A DNA stretch of 59,476 nt from Verrucomicrobiaceae bacterium (GCA_947466075.1 CANIBP010000042.1:1-59476), one strand, 5' to 3'; positions 34,918 through 44,169 are shown, numbered from the stretch's first letter. The notes: generated by a model from the letters alone, not told the origin. Made by a program: numbers and translations.

Positions 34918-36015
34918 ATGAAACCAAGAATCAAGCCACTCGCCTGGCTGTGCGCCGCCGTTGGACTCAGTGTCGCGCCGTTAGAAGCCCAGGAAGCGAA
35001 GCCCGCAGACAAACCTGCCGCTGAAATATCAAAAGCGGATGTGCCACCTGCCCCACAGCGTCGCCCGCAGGAAAATGCTCCGCCCAATCGTGATCAACCT
35101 CGGCGTGATCAGTCCAATGAACGCACTGAAAATAATCAGCCCCGCACCGAAAATTCGCGTGAATCGCAGCGGCGTCCGCAGATGGATGGCCAGCGCGAGA
35201 ACGATCGTCCGCGTCTTGAAGAACCAAGGCAAGATGGGCAACGTGGTTCAGCGAATTTGAAAATGGAAAGTAATCGAGGCCGTGACAATGGTGATCGCCC
35301 CGATGGCTTCCATCGTCCGCAGGGACAGCCCAATGGCGATGCGCGTCAGCACAACCAACCAGAGCAGCAGCGTGAAGGAGATCGCGGCCCGGTGAATCCG
35401 CCGCATGATCCGAATCGCGGCCGTGAGCATACTAATGGTGCAAACCGGGGCAATGAACGCGGTTCCGCTCAGCAAAATCATGAGCGTGGGCGCTTCGACC
35501 AACAGCAGAACGGTTTTGGGCCGAACTATTCCACTCAACGTGGTGGGTTGGCATTCCGTGCACCGCAGCAGGGCCCACAGCATGGTGAAATGCAGCATCG
35601 TGGCCCGGGAATGATGGAGCATGGACCGGAACAACGGTTTGAAGGCCGCCATGATTCGCAACAGTTCAGCAGTCCAGGTCGCGGAGGTAATTTCGACCGT
35701 CCACATGTTCCCGCGCCGCAGTTTAATCAGCAGCGCGGTCAGCAATCGCAGCAATTCAATGGTCCGCGTCATGATCATTATCGACATCAGCCCGAAGGCT
35801 CGCAGCATTTTGAGAGTCATCCCATGCGCGGTGGAGATCGCGGCCCGCAACCGCAAGGCGGTCCGGGTTTTGTGCCGCCGATGCAGGGTCGTGAGGCTGC
35901 CCCGCGCGGTCCTCAGTCACCGATGAATCATGAGCGTGGCCCGAGTCCACAGCCGGTTGGCCCGCGTGGCGGTGAGCGGGGCCGTGAAGGTCCGGCGACG
36001 TTTCGTGGCGTTTGA
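34918..36015 (+). CDS. Secreted low-complexity Gln/Arg/Gly/Pro-rich protein
   Basis: A 365-residue protein with a Sec signal peptide (about 1-25, KPLAWLCAAVGLSVAPLEAQ) and then an almost entirely disordered mature part of Gln, Arg, Pro, Gly, Asn, Asp and His. It is nearly free of aliphatic residues. Short recurring units such as RRPQ, NRG and GPQ occur, but no long exact repeat. It carries both charge signs and many His, suggesting a polyelectrolyte, matrix or metal-binding role; that is inference. A strong terminator follows at 36043-36070, so the gene is a single transcription unit. Confidence 0.7.
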   Translation: MKPRIKPLAWLCAAVGLSVAPLEAQEAKPADKPAAEISKADVPPAPQRRPQENAPPNRDQPRRDQSNERTENNQPRTENSRESQRRPQMDGQRENDRPRLEEPRQDGQRGSANLKMESNRGRDNGDRPDGFHRPQGQPNGDARQHNQPEQQREGDRGPVNPPHDPNRGREHTNGANRGNERGSAQQNHERGRFDQQQNGFGPNYSTQRGGLAFRAPQQGPQHGEMQHRGPGMMEHGPEQRFEGRHDSQQFSSPGRGGNFDRPHVPAPQFNQQRGQQSQQFNGPRHDHYRHQPEGSQHFESHPMRGGDRGPQPQGGPGFVPPMQGREAAPRGPQSPMNHERGPSPQPVGPRGGERGREGPATFRGV

Positions 36016-36042
36016 GAATGAGATGAGTCGATGAATCAACTG

Positions 36043-36070
36043 GCGGCCTGGGCAACCGGGCCGCTTTTTT
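36043..36070 (+). terminator. Rho-independent terminator with GCAA tetraloop
   Basis: GCGGCCTGG pairs with CCGGGCCGC (one T-G wobble) around a GCAA tetraloop at 36052-36055. It is followed directly by six T residues (36065-36070). It lies 28 bases after the stop of the low-complexity gene and is the best terminator in the window. Confidence 0.9.
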
Positions 36071-36111
36071 CATGCACAGCATGCATTCATTCACGTCTGC
36101 TGGTTGTGTTT

Positions 36112-39100
36112 ATGGAAACGAACTCCATAATCGCCGCGCACGAAATGCCCCGCATGAGCCAGTTTCCCAAGCCAACCTCAACATCACGACTGGCCGCTCC
36201 ATCGGTTGCCAAGAGTGAGGTGGAGTTGCCTTGGTGGTCACCGGACCGTTGGTCGCATCTTTGGACGGGTAAGCCGCCAGTCTCTGCCGCAGCTGCCGCC
36301 ACGGCCAACACGATGCTGCCGGTACTGATCGAGGTCTTCGCTGCTTTCAGCAAACTGGACGGCAACATCGAGGAAGAGGAAGTCGAATCCAGTCTGGGCT
36401 ATCTGCGCTACGATTATCCAGAGGCGATCTATGCCGATATGCGGCGTCTCTATTTTGAAGCGCTCCAGCAGCCGCAAGATCTGACGCAGCGTGCCAAAGA
36501 ACTCGCCCAAAAACTCACGCAGGAGCAGAAAATCTTGCTGGGGGTGCAGCTCTACCTGCTCATCTCGCGTGCTCAGCAAAATCAGCGGCAGATGGTGGAG
36601 TTCTATCTCTTCATGACGAACCTCGGCATCGCTGCTCAGGCCATCGACATCGTCTATCAACTCAATGCGGGAGATAAGCCACCAGAGGAAGGCTTTTCCA
36701 CCAAGGGCGGTCAGCCGCTGGATACGTTGCGCATCGGCTCCACTAAAGTCTGCGACGTATTGCTACGTTCGCTCTCGGGGGACTGCTCGGTCGTGGCGTT
36801 CCGCTTTCAAAATCTCGTGCTACTGAAAAACACCGGCAGCATTTCCATCCTTGTGCGCAGCCGTCGTCAGCCGCCGGGAGAGTTCTCGCGGTTGTATCCT
36901 GGCGAACGTGTGGTGTTGGAGGATGTGACGCTGGACTACAATGACCTAGTCACCTACTTCAATTCCAAGAAGACACTCTCCGGCACGCAGATTTACCTCA
37001 CGCTCACGGAGAACGGCAGTGCCGAAATCGCTCCGCAGCGCACGCGTGGCACCAATTTACGTCTCAGTTTTGGTCTTGGCGTTACTGTCGAAGCGTTGCG
37101 CACCACGAAGGCGACATTGAATGGCGTGGTACTCAGTAGCGGCACAGTCGTTGAAGCCAGTATTGAAGACAGCATCATCGCGCATGGCGAAGTCGAAATC
37201 TCACTGCGTGATCTGCGACTGCGAGCGCAGGAGTTTGGTGGTCAGTTCCGCCTCGAAGGCAGCCGCAATACTTACCTCGTCTCCAACAAGCCTGAACTGC
37301 TCGATGAAGGTGACATCTTGCTCTCCGAGGACACCGACGGTGAAATCCTGCTACGCATCGAATGCAATTACGCGCAGAAAACCGGTGTGCTGGAGGTGCT
37401 CCGCTCCTCACGCCCGCTCTACATCGGCCAAATCCCGGTGCGTGACCGCATCACACTCAACGATGGCGATACGATCACTTTGGGTGAAGGCCAGTTCTTG
37501 CGCTGTCACTTTGCCGACCGCATCATTGAGGAGGAGCGTAATACCATCCGCCAGCTTGAGGTGCGTGAACTCACCCATCGCTTCGATGGTCGTGACACCG
37601 CGCAGGACGGTGTGAGTTTCCTCGCTCGACGTGGCGAGATGATTTGCGTCATGGGGCCGAGCGGTTGCGGCAAAAGCACCTTGTTGCGCATTCTGGGCGG
37701 TCAGTTGAAACCCAAGGCAGGCGAAGTGCTGATGAACGGCCTGCAGTTGTATGACAACCTCCACAATCTCACGCCTTATATCGCTTACATCCCGCAGGAA
37801 GACGCCTTTGACCCGCTGCTGAAGGTGCAGGAGAACCTCGACTTTTCCGTCGCGGTGCGTTGTCCGCATTTGAAGAGCGAAGAACGTCGCAAACGTGTGG
37901 ATGCGAAACTCGCGGAGCTTGGTCTGGCCGATCTGCGCAATCGTCTGGCCGGCACGCCACAGCAGAAATTCCTCAGTGGTGGCGAACGCAAGCGGCTCAA
38001 TGCAGGTCTCGACATGATCGGTATCTCTGACGTGTATTTATTCGATGAACCAACTTCGGGTCTGTCGTCCAAGGACAGCGAGCACGTGCTGGAAATCATC
38101 CGCAGCCTCGCACGCAACAAAATCGTCATCACCTCAATCCATCAGCCGAGTTCACGCCTGTTGGCGATGTTCGATAAGGCGCTGCTGCTCGATAAAGGTG
38201 GTAAGCTGGCCTATTTCGGCACGCCGAAAGGCATGCTGGAGTACTTCTGGCGTGTCTATCACACCGAAACTGGTCAAGCGGGTGATGCAGATGCCACGCC
38301 ACCGGAAAGTCTGACTCCTGACTTCGTCTTTGACGTGCTCGAAACCCCCCTTCGCGACATCAGTGGCGATATCATTCATGAACGCAGCGCGGACGGTCAT
38401 CTCGTGGCCGCTCGTCGTTTCCCGCCGAATTTCTGGCGCGACTCCTATCAGCGGCATCTTATCATGGAGAGCATGGCGAAGCAGCAGACCGCCACCAGTA
38501 GCACCAGCCTCATCGCGCGACCCAAACGTGATGATAGCCAGAGCTTGAATCGTAGTCGCAGCATGCCCAAGCCGCCGAAGCACACCTTCCGCGAGGAGAG
38601 CATCCTGTTTGCCACCTTGTTGAAGCGTGCCTTCCTCAGTAAGCTGCGCAACCGCACGAACCTGCTCACCACGCTGCTGGAGGCACCGCTGCTGGCCTAT
38701 CTGATCTCCAGTGTGCTGAAATACTCCGAAGAGAAGCACTACACCTTCGCCACCGCCTTCCACATCCCGACGTACCTGTTCATGAGCCTCGTGGTCGCGA
38801 TGTTCCTGGGCCTCACCAACAGCGCCGATGAGATCATTCGCGACCGCCATACACTGAGTCGAGAGCGCAATCACAACCTGCGAACGTTTTACTATCTCAG
38901 CGGTAAAATCATCTCGCTCTCCACCTTCGCATTGGTGCAGTGCGTGATCTATTTGATGATTGGCAACTGGGTGCTCGAAATCCGTGACATGTTCATGATC
39001 CACCTCTGGTGGATGTTCCTCACCTCTCTTACTGGCGTCTGCCTTGGACTCTTTATCTCTAGCATCGTCAGTGACAACCGCACGGCGGTGAATGCGATTC

Positions 39101-39807
39101 CGCTCATCCTCATTCCGCAGATCATTCTTGGCGGAGCGCTCATCAAGTACGAGGAGATGAACAAAAATCTCGATCTGGTCTATTCCGTGGGCCGCTGGCT
39201 CAAAAAAGCTGGCAACGATGAGGGAAACGCCAGCAAGCTCAAGGTTCCATTCATCTGTCAGTTCATGCCGCTGCGCTGGTCGTATGAGGGTGTCATTATT
39301 TCCCAGTCCAAGCTCAATCCGCTCACGCGGAATCAAGATTTCCTCGACGAACGCATTCAATCGTTGCTGCCACCTTCAGGAACGCAAATGTCCGACCGGC
39401 AACTTCATGAACTGAAACTCACCAAGGAGTCGCTTGCCGTGGTTTCCGGCCTGTATGCTGAAAATCCGCGCGAAATCTCCAAACGCCTCGGCTCCATCCG
39501 TGACGCTGTACTCAGTGGTCAGATCGAAACGCCGATGCTCGACGGCATTCTCCAGCAAAATGACGGCGTCAGTGCCGAGGAAATCTATGTGAACCGCAAA
39601 GTGCTCGATCTCGTGACCAAGGCGGAAATGGAACGTGAGGACTACCGCAGCAAAGCCAGCCCCAACGTCTTCTTCGGCACCCGCAAAACTTACCTCGGTA
39701 CGAAATACAACACCCTTTGGATCAACAGCATCGTCATCCTCTTCACCTTGGCTCTCTTGATCACCGCCGTGGAGATCAGTTTGAGACGGCAGTTGACGAG
39801 GGTTTAG
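36112..39807 (+). CDS. ABCG-type transporter with TerB-like and FHA-like N-terminal domains
   Basis: About 1231 residues. An N-terminal helical part (about 55-200) with FAAFSKLDGNIEEEEVESSL looks like a TerB-type domain; residues about 205-480 hold beta-rich segments resembling FHA domains. The ABC ATPase follows: Walker A GPSGCGKST (from 515), signature LSGGERKR, Walker B/DEPTSGL and the switch His in SIHQPSSR. An ABCG/White-type membrane domain (about 850-1230) has about six membrane segments and a large loop before the last. The start is uncertain: the first in-frame ATG (36031) lies upstream of a terminator at 36043-36070, so 36112, 36145 or 36154 is more likely. ATPase and permease in one chain make a half-transporter that would dimerise. 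The FHA-like region suggests control by phosphorylation. Confidence 0.88.
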   Translation: METNSIIAAHEMPRMSQFPKPTSTSRLAAPSVAKSEVELPWWSPDRWSHLWTGKPPVSAAAAATANTMLPVLIEVFAAFSKLDGNIEEEEVESSLGYLRYDYPEAIYADMRRLYFEALQQPQDLTQRAKELAQKLTQEQKILLGVQLYLLISRAQQNQRQMVEFYLFMTNLGIAAQAIDIVYQLNAGDKPPEEGFSTKGGQPLDTLRIGSTKVCDVLLRSLSGDCSVVAFRFQNLVLLKNTGSISILVRSRRQPPGEFSRLYPGERVVLEDVTLDYNDLVTYFNSKKTLSGTQIYLTLTENGSAEIAPQRTRGTNLRLSFGLGVTVEALRTTKATLNGVVLSSGTVVEASIEDSIIAHGEVEISLRDLRLRAQEFGGQFRLEGSRNTYLVSNKPELLDEGDILLSEDTDGEILLRIECNYAQKTGVLEVLRSSRPLYIGQIPVRDRITLNDGDTITLGEGQFLRCHFADRIIEEERNTIRQLEVRELTHRFDGRDTAQDGVSFLARRGEMICVMGPSGCGKSTLLRILGGQLKPKAGEVLMNGLQLYDNLHNLTPYIAYIPQEDAFDPLLKVQENLDFSVAVRCPHLKSEERRKRVDAKLAELGLADLRNRLAGTPQQKFLSGGERKRLNAGLDMIGISDVYLFDEPTSGLSSKDSEHVLEIIRSLARNKIVITSIHQPSSRLLAMFDKALLLDKGGKLAYFGTPKGMLEYFWRVYHTETGQAGDADATPPESLTPDFVFDVLETPLRDISGDIIHERSADGHLVAARRFPPNFWRDSYQRHLIMESMAKQQTATSSTSLIARPKRDDSQSLNRSRSMPKPPKHTFREESILFATLLKRAFLSKLRNRTNLLTTLLEAPLLAYLISSVLKYSEEKHYTFATAFHIPTYLFMSLVVAMFLGLTNSADEIIRDRHTLSRERNHNLRTFYYLSGKIISLSTFALVQCVIYLMIGNWVLEIRDMFMIHLWWMFLTSLTGVCLGLFISSIVSDNRTAVNAIPLILIPQIILGGALIKYEEMNKNLDLVYSVGRWLKKAGNDEGNASKLKVPFICQFMPLRWSYEGVIISQSKLNPLTRNQDFLDERIQSLLPPSGTQMSDRQLHELKLTKESLAVVSGLYAENPREISKRLGSIRDAVLSGQIETPMLDGILQQNDGVSAEEIYVNRKVLDLVTKAEMEREDYRSKASPNVFFGTRKTYLGTKYNTLWINSIVILFTLALLITAVEISLRRQLTRV

Positions 39808-39866
39808 CGAGTTGGTCGCGTCCGTGTGTGCTTTAAAATTCTCTAAAGTCCAAACTATGAGCGCAA

Positions 39867-41300
39867 TCAACGTTCCTTCTTCGAGTTCGACGGCGCGTTG
39901 AGGAATTTGCGCATGTCGTTGAAAATGCTGTCGGGCGCGGCTTGCTGCTCATGGGTGCGAACGCCTTCGAACCACGTCTGCGTGGTCGGTTCATGCGCTT
40001 TGGCGACGGCTAGGAGTAGTTCGAGCGTGATTGGGACCGGTTGGCCGGAATGAATGGCGGCAGAGAGGGCGAGTTCGGCCGCGCGGTCGAAGACCCACTT
40101 CAAATCAGCGCCAGAGAAGCCGTTGGTGGCCTCAATGAGGGCGGCGTTGTCGAAATTGGAGATGGGTTTGTCCTTGGCGAACAGTTCGATGATTTGCGCA
40201 CGAGCTGGCGCATCCGGTGGCGGAACGAAAATGGCCTGATCAAAACGCCCGGGACGGCGGAAGGCGGGATCCAGAGCCCAAGGCTGGTTCGTGGCACCGA
40301 TGACGAGTATGCGCTGGTTCTCGCTGCGAATGCCGTCCATTTCATGCAGAAACTGGTTCACCAGATTACGCATCTGGCTCTCGCGGATCTGGCGGCGATC
40401 TTGGGCCAGCGAGTCGAGATCATCAAAGACAAGCACGCATGGTGCATTGGCGCGGGCGGTCTCGAATATCTGATGCAGATTGCGCTCGGTGCTGCCGAAG
40501 TAAGGGTCGAAAATCTCATGCAGTCCGACGGCGAGGTAATTGCACGGCACTTCACCGGCAACAGCTCGCAGGATAAGCGTTTTGCCACAACCAGGTGGGC
40601 CGTAGATGAGAATGCCACCGCCGGTTTTACGACCATAGGCCTTGTACAAATCGGGGAACTGCAGCGGATAAGTGATCTTGAGGCGAATTTCTTCCTTCAG
40701 TTCTTCCATGCCACCGACGTCGGCGAATGTGACACGGCTACGCTCAGGATCGCCTGGGGCATAGAAGGTTTCGGGTCTCCAATCGTAGGGCGGATCATCG
40801 AAGGGATCGTCGAAAAACTCGTCGGCATCGACTCCACCGGGTAGCGGTGCTTCTTGATTCGCTGGCTCGGGAGCTGGTGCAGGCGCGGTTTTGCGCGCAT
40901 CGCGGGCGGTGCGGCCGAGTTCGCGCTCAAGCGCGGGATCACTCATGGTGCCGTCGATCTGCGCAGCACGGTCGAAGTGTTCGATAGCCTTGTTACGGTC
41001 GTGTTCGCTGAGATAAACACGGCTGAGGAGCAGGTGGGCCTGGGCATTGCTCGGTTCGAGAAACAAGACGCGTTCGGCACGCACCGCAGCACCGGAGGTG
41101 TCGCCTTCCATGAACGAAACTTTGGCAATGCCAAGCATGGCGTCGGTTTGATCCGGATCCTGCTCCAACGCACGGGTGAAAACCTCGCGAGCTTCATCCA
41201 AATGCAGCTCTTCCAGACACGCGCGGCCATAGAGCAGCAGCAGTGAGAGGTTGTTCGGCGACTGCATGAGGGCGTCTCGAAGTGCGGAGGAGTTTGGCAT
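39867..41300 (-). CDS. TPR-AAA ATPase
   Basis: A 477-residue soluble protein. Residues about 1-120 form tetratricopeptide repeats (LDEAREVFTRALEQDPDQTD), followed by an Ala/Pro linker and an acidic stretch (about 157-175). A single AAA domain of the FtsH/Cdc48 type spans 190-440: Walker A GPPGCGKT (234-241), Walker B VLVFDD (289-294) and arginine fingers in RRPGRFD (348-354). The Walker B catalytic Glu is replaced by Asp294 (DD instead of DE), which could slow hydrolysis. Residues 263-275 hold the central pore loop region (EIFDPYFGSTERNL). No protease domain is attached, so it is probably a remodelling ATPase. Confidence 0.88.
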   Translation of the reverse strand: MPNSSALRDALMQSPNNLSLLLLYGRACLEELHLDEAREVFTRALEQDPDQTDAMLGIAKVSFMEGDTSGAAVRAERVLFLEPSNAQAHLLLSRVYLSEHDRNKAIEHFDRAAQIDGTMSDPALERELGRTARDARKTAPAPAPEPANQEAPLPGGVDADEFFDDPFDDPPYDWRPETFYAPGDPERSRVTFADVGGMEELKEEIRLKITYPLQFPDLYKAYGRKTGGGILIYGPPGCGKTLILRAVAGEVPCNYLAVGLHEIFDPYFGSTERNLHQIFETARANAPCVLVFDDLDSLAQDRRQIRESQMRNLVNQFLHEMDGIRSENQRILVIGATNQPWALDPAFRRPGRFDQAIFVPPPDAPARAQIIELFAKDKPISNFDNAALIEATNGFSGADLKWVFDRAAELALSAAIHSGQPVPITLELLLAVAKAHEPTTQTWFEGVRTHEQQAAPDSIFNDMRKFLNAPSNSKKER

Positions 41301-41393
41301 GGGAAATGGGGTGAGACCGCCAAGCAGGCGATCACGCTCAGATTTAAGAGCGCATGAAGCGTGCCGCCAATGATTTCTCGCGTTGCAAAGGCC

Positions 41394-41963
41394 TCACATT
41401 TCCAGGAAGTTCCTCAGCAAACGCTTGCCTTCCTGCGTGAGGATGGACTCGGGATGAAACTGCACGCCATGGATGGGCAGTTCTTTGTGGCGGAGGCCCA
41501 TGATCTCGGAGTCGTCGTCGCTGGAGGTAGCGGTGATTTCGAGACAGTTCGGCAGGGTATCGCGCTTCACGAGCAAGGAATGATAGCGCGTGGCTTCAAA
41601 CGGCTCCGGCATGTTTTTGAACACGGATTGGCCGGTATGATGGATCATGGACGTTTTGCCGTGCATGAGACGTTCGGCCCGAACGACTTCACCGCCGAAG
41701 ACGTGGCCAATGGCCTGATGGCCAAGACAAACGCCGAGCAGAGGTGTGGATTTGCCAAAGCGCTCGATCACGGCGCAACTGATGCCGGCTTCTTTTGGCG
41801 TGCACGGGCCGGGGGAGATGCAGATGTGGTCGGGCTTGAGCCTCGCGATCTCATCCAGCGTGATCTGATCATTGCGACGGATTTCCATGACGGCACCCAT
41901 TTCGCCGAAGTATTGGACGAGATTGTAGGTGAAGGAATCGTAGTTGTCGATGATCAGGAGCAC
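41394..41963 (-). CDS. trpG: Anthranilate/aminodeoxychorismate synthase glutamine amidotransferase subunit
   Basis: A 189-residue class I glutamine amidotransferase that supplies ammonia to TrpE or PabB. The catalytic triad is complete: Cys79 in LLGVCLGHQAIG, and His170 and Glu172 in VQFHPESILT. The N-terminal IIDNYDSFTYNLVQYFGEMG and the oxyanion region SPGPCTPKEAG are typical. TrpG and PabA cannot be separated by sequence alone, and no synthase large subunit lies next to it. It heads a run of minus-strand genes with short gaps. Confidence 0.93.
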   Translation of the reverse strand: MLLIIDNYDSFTYNLVQYFGEMGAVMEIRRNDQITLDEIARLKPDHICISPGPCTPKEAGISCAVIERFGKSTPLLGVCLGHQAIGHVFGGEVVRAERLMHGKTSMIHHTGQSVFKNMPEPFEATRYHSLLVKRDTLPNCLEITATSSDDDSEIMGLRHKELPIHGVQFHPESILTQEGKRLLRNFLEM

Positions 41964-41996
41964 GGGATCAAAGTTTCAAGTTGAAGGTTTCAAATT

Positions 41997-42476
41997 TCAG
42001 AAGCCGCGAAGCTGAAGCAGTTGATCAAGTTCGCGCTGGAGCTGCGGGATATCGGAAGGCGGCGGTTGGTAGTCGGGAGTGGGGCCCTTGAGGCCGAAAC
42101 GGCCTGTTTGATCCATGAACCAGACGACGCTGTTGCCATCGGTAAAGGTAGCTTTGCCACTGACGAGAGCACCGGGCACAGGTATGGCATCAGCGCTGAC
42201 ACTGAAAGTGCCGGTGCCAGCGGGCGCTTCAAATTCCGGATCTGCTGCTTCGACGGCACTGTCATCTGCGGCGGTTGGTTTGGATTCTGCCACTGGCTCT
42301 TCGCGTGGCTTATCCTGTAGTTTTACGCCAAGCTCCATGATAAGCAGGCGCGTTTCCATGTAGGTGAGCGTGGTGGCGCATTCACTGCGGAGGCGGTCCT
42401 GGATTTGATTGAGGTTCGCTCCTTCAGCGGCCCATTGTTCGACAAGTTGACGTTGTTGCGGAGTAAGATTGGCCAT
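41997..42476 (-). CDS. Hypothetical protein with N-terminal helical domain
   Basis: A 159-residue protein without recognised family. The N-terminal 50 residues (QRQLVEQWAAEGANLNQIQD) look like a helix-turn-helix-like or ubiquitin-associated-type helical bundle. An acidic Ala/Glu/Pro linker follows (55-85) and then a beta-rich segment with GKATFTDGNSVVWFMDQTGR (about 107-126). The C-terminal helix is Leu/Gln-rich (PQLQRELDQLLQLRGF). It lies 32 bases before trpG and 29 after the next gene, so the three probably form one transcript. Confidence 0.7.
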   Translation of the reverse strand: MANLTPQQRQLVEQWAAEGANLNQIQDRLRSECATTLTYMETRLLIMELGVKLQDKPREEPVAESKPTAADDSAVEAADPEFEAPAGTGTFSVSADAIPVPGALVSGKATFTDGNSVVWFMDQTGRFGLKGPTPDYQPPPSDIPQLQRELDQLLQLRGF

Positions 42477-42505
42477 GAGGTTGGAGTGATGAAGCTGAAG
42501 TGAGC

Positions 42506-43360
42506 TCAGCCGTTCATCTTATCGGTGACGATATGGGAAATGGTGGAGGCTTTTTGATAAAGCGCCTTCACTTCATCTTGCGTCAGTGCCTTGCCTTCGG
42601 GCACATCGAGGAGGGGAAGTAATTCTTGAAGGCCTTTGCGCAGTTCTTGCAGCGCGGGGTTCTTCATGATGCTGGGATGAAGGCTGTCGAGGCTCATCAA
42701 ATAATACTCGGCAATATCGCGCCGCGTGAGTTGGCGGGTTTTTTCTTCGGTGTAGTTGTCGCTGATGCTCTTGGTGGAGATTTCCAATGCACGCAACCAA
42801 CCGCCGAGACTGATGAGATGCGCAATATCGACGTCGCGGAGTTGTACCATTTCCGCTTCGACATCAGCCTGTGTTTTGGCGAGTTCGACACGGAGATCCT
42901 GCCAGTTGCCCTTGAGGCTGTATTCAAACAGGCTCTGCGTGTGCTTGTTCATCCGCGTGCCAGCACCGAGCGCCTTGCCGTATTTGATCATCGCACGACC
43001 CACGGTTTCCATCTCCTCGACTTTCTCACATTGAACGATGAGGAACCCATCAGCGATGAGTGTACCAAGGCCCATGGAGACCAGCACGCGGTCGGCGGGT
43101 GTTTTGTCCGTAAACGGACGCTTGAGGTTGTCGTAGCTGAGCTTACCCACATGATTGAGCATGTCGAAGAGCTTGCGGATTGAGGGCGTGGTGAACTCGT
43201 TCACGCCAAATTCCTCCCGCACATGCTCATCGCCCACGACATCTTCAGGGATCGGGTTTTTTTTCGGTGTAGGTGCTGGCGTGTCCTGGGCAGCCGACGG
43301 CAGCACCACAGCGAGGGTGAGGGCGATCAGAAGTAGGCGTGGCGAGAGTCCGCGATTCAT
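42506..43360 (-). CDS. Exported hypothetical protein
   Basis: A 284-residue protein with a signal peptide (about 1-24, LLLIALTLAVVLPSAAQ) and a mostly helical mature part. A short Pro/Lys-rich stretch (DTPAPTPKKNPIPEDVV) follows cleavage. Conserved-looking segments are MLNHVGKLSYDNLKRPFTDK and HLISLGGWLRALEISTKSI. No catalytic motif is visible and I do not recognise the family. It is divergent from the exported methyltransferase and upstream of the hypothetical gene at 41997. Confidence 0.75.
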   Translation of the reverse strand: MNRGLSPRLLLIALTLAVVLPSAAQDTPAPTPKKNPIPEDVVGDEHVREEFGVNEFTTPSIRKLFDMLNHVGKLSYDNLKRPFTDKTPADRVLVSMGLGTLIADGFLIVQCEKVEEMETVGRAMIKYGKALGAGTRMNKHTQSLFEYSLKGNWQDLRVELAKTQADVEAEMVQLRDVDIAHLISLGGWLRALEISTKSISDNYTEEKTRQLTRRDIAEYYLMSLDSLHPSIMKNPALQELRKGLQELLPLLDVPEGKALTQDEVKALYQKASTISHIVTDKMNG

Positions 43361-43471
43361 GAGGGCGATGATACGGAGTCGTTCGGTGATTTCCAGCGCG
43401 AGTCTGGAAAAGTCATTCGGGCGTTCAATTCGCTACATTTCCTTCACTTCCAGCGTTTGGTGGTATCCATC

Positions 43472-44149
43472 ATGCGTCTTCTCACCCTTCTGTTCCTCTC
43501 TGCCACTCTCAATCTCCCTGCTCAGGAGGCACCACCGGCGCTGACGGAGTATCTAGGTCGCCAAATCGCCCAAACGATGCACTGGAAAGGGGCTGAGTGG
43601 CTGATGCGTCGTGTGCGTGAGCAGGAGGAAGGTCCAAGTAAGATGCGTGAGGAGCTACACGTGAAGCCCGGCATGACCATTTGCGACATGGGCTGCGGGA
43701 ATGGCTACCACACACTGCCGCTGGCCGAGATGGTCGGTGACAAGGGCAAAATCCTCGCCGTCGATGTGCAGCCGGAGATGATCGAGATGCTGCGGCAAAA
43801 CATTGAGCGCAAGGGCTTGAAAAACATCGAGCCGATAAACGGCCTGTATCACGATCCCAAGCTCCCGCCGAACACCTGCGACATGATCCTGCTCGTCGAT
43901 GTGTACCACGAGTTCTCGCATCCGGTGCAGATGCTCGCCGGCATGCGCGCTGCATTAAAGCCGGATGGCCTGCTCGTGCTCGTCGAATTCCGTGGCGAAG
44001 ACGACAGCGTGCCGATCAAAGTCGAGCACAAGATGAGCAAGGTGCAGATCAACAAAGAGATGAACGCCAACGGGCTCACACTGAAACGCGAATTCGACGG
44101 CCTGCCATGGCAGCACCTGATGTTTTTTGGGAAGACGGAGACGAAGTAG
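43472..44149 (+). CDS. Exported class I SAM-dependent methyltransferase
   Basis: A 225-residue Rossmann-fold methyltransferase. Motif I is MTICDMGCGNGYHTLPLAEM (about residue 67), followed by the acidic ribose-binding residue in ILAVDVQPEMIEML and motif IV NTCDMILLVDVYHEFSHPVQ. Preceding this is a clear Sec signal peptide (MRLLTLLFLSATLNLPAQ), which is odd for an enzyme needing cytoplasmic SAM. The start at 43472 is chosen over an ATG five codons upstream because it begins the signal peptide cleanly. A hairpin at 44149-44169 probably terminates the gene. Confidence 0.83.
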   Translation: MRLLTLLFLSATLNLPAQEAPPALTEYLGRQIAQTMHWKGAEWLMRRVREQEEGPSKMREELHVKPGMTICDMGCGNGYHTLPLAEMVGDKGKILAVDVQPEMIEMLRQNIERKGLKNIEPINGLYHDPKLPPNTCDMILLVDVYHEFSHPVQMLAGMRAALKPDGLLVLVEFRGEDDSVPIKVEHKMSKVQINKEMNANGLTLKREFDGLPWQHLMFFGKTETK

Positions 44150-44169
44150 AACGAGTTTTCAACTCGTTC
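44149..44169 (+). terminator. Terminator after the methyltransferase gene
   Basis: GAACGAGTT is perfectly complementary to AACTCGTTC across a TTC loop, a nine-pair stem beginning at the last base of the stop codon and followed by a short T-rich tail (GTCTTT). The U-tract is weak, so confidence is moderate. It separates the methyltransferase from the kinase operon. Confidence 0.55.

Noticed and set aside
36031..36111. Upstream start for the ABC transporter
   Set aside because: The 27 extra codons cross a strong rho-independent terminator that belongs to the previous gene.
38152..39360. A 402-codon open frame antisense to the ABC transporter
   Set aside because: The reverse complement of membrane-helix codons gives charged, His-rich shadow protein; no ribosome binding site or homology pattern.
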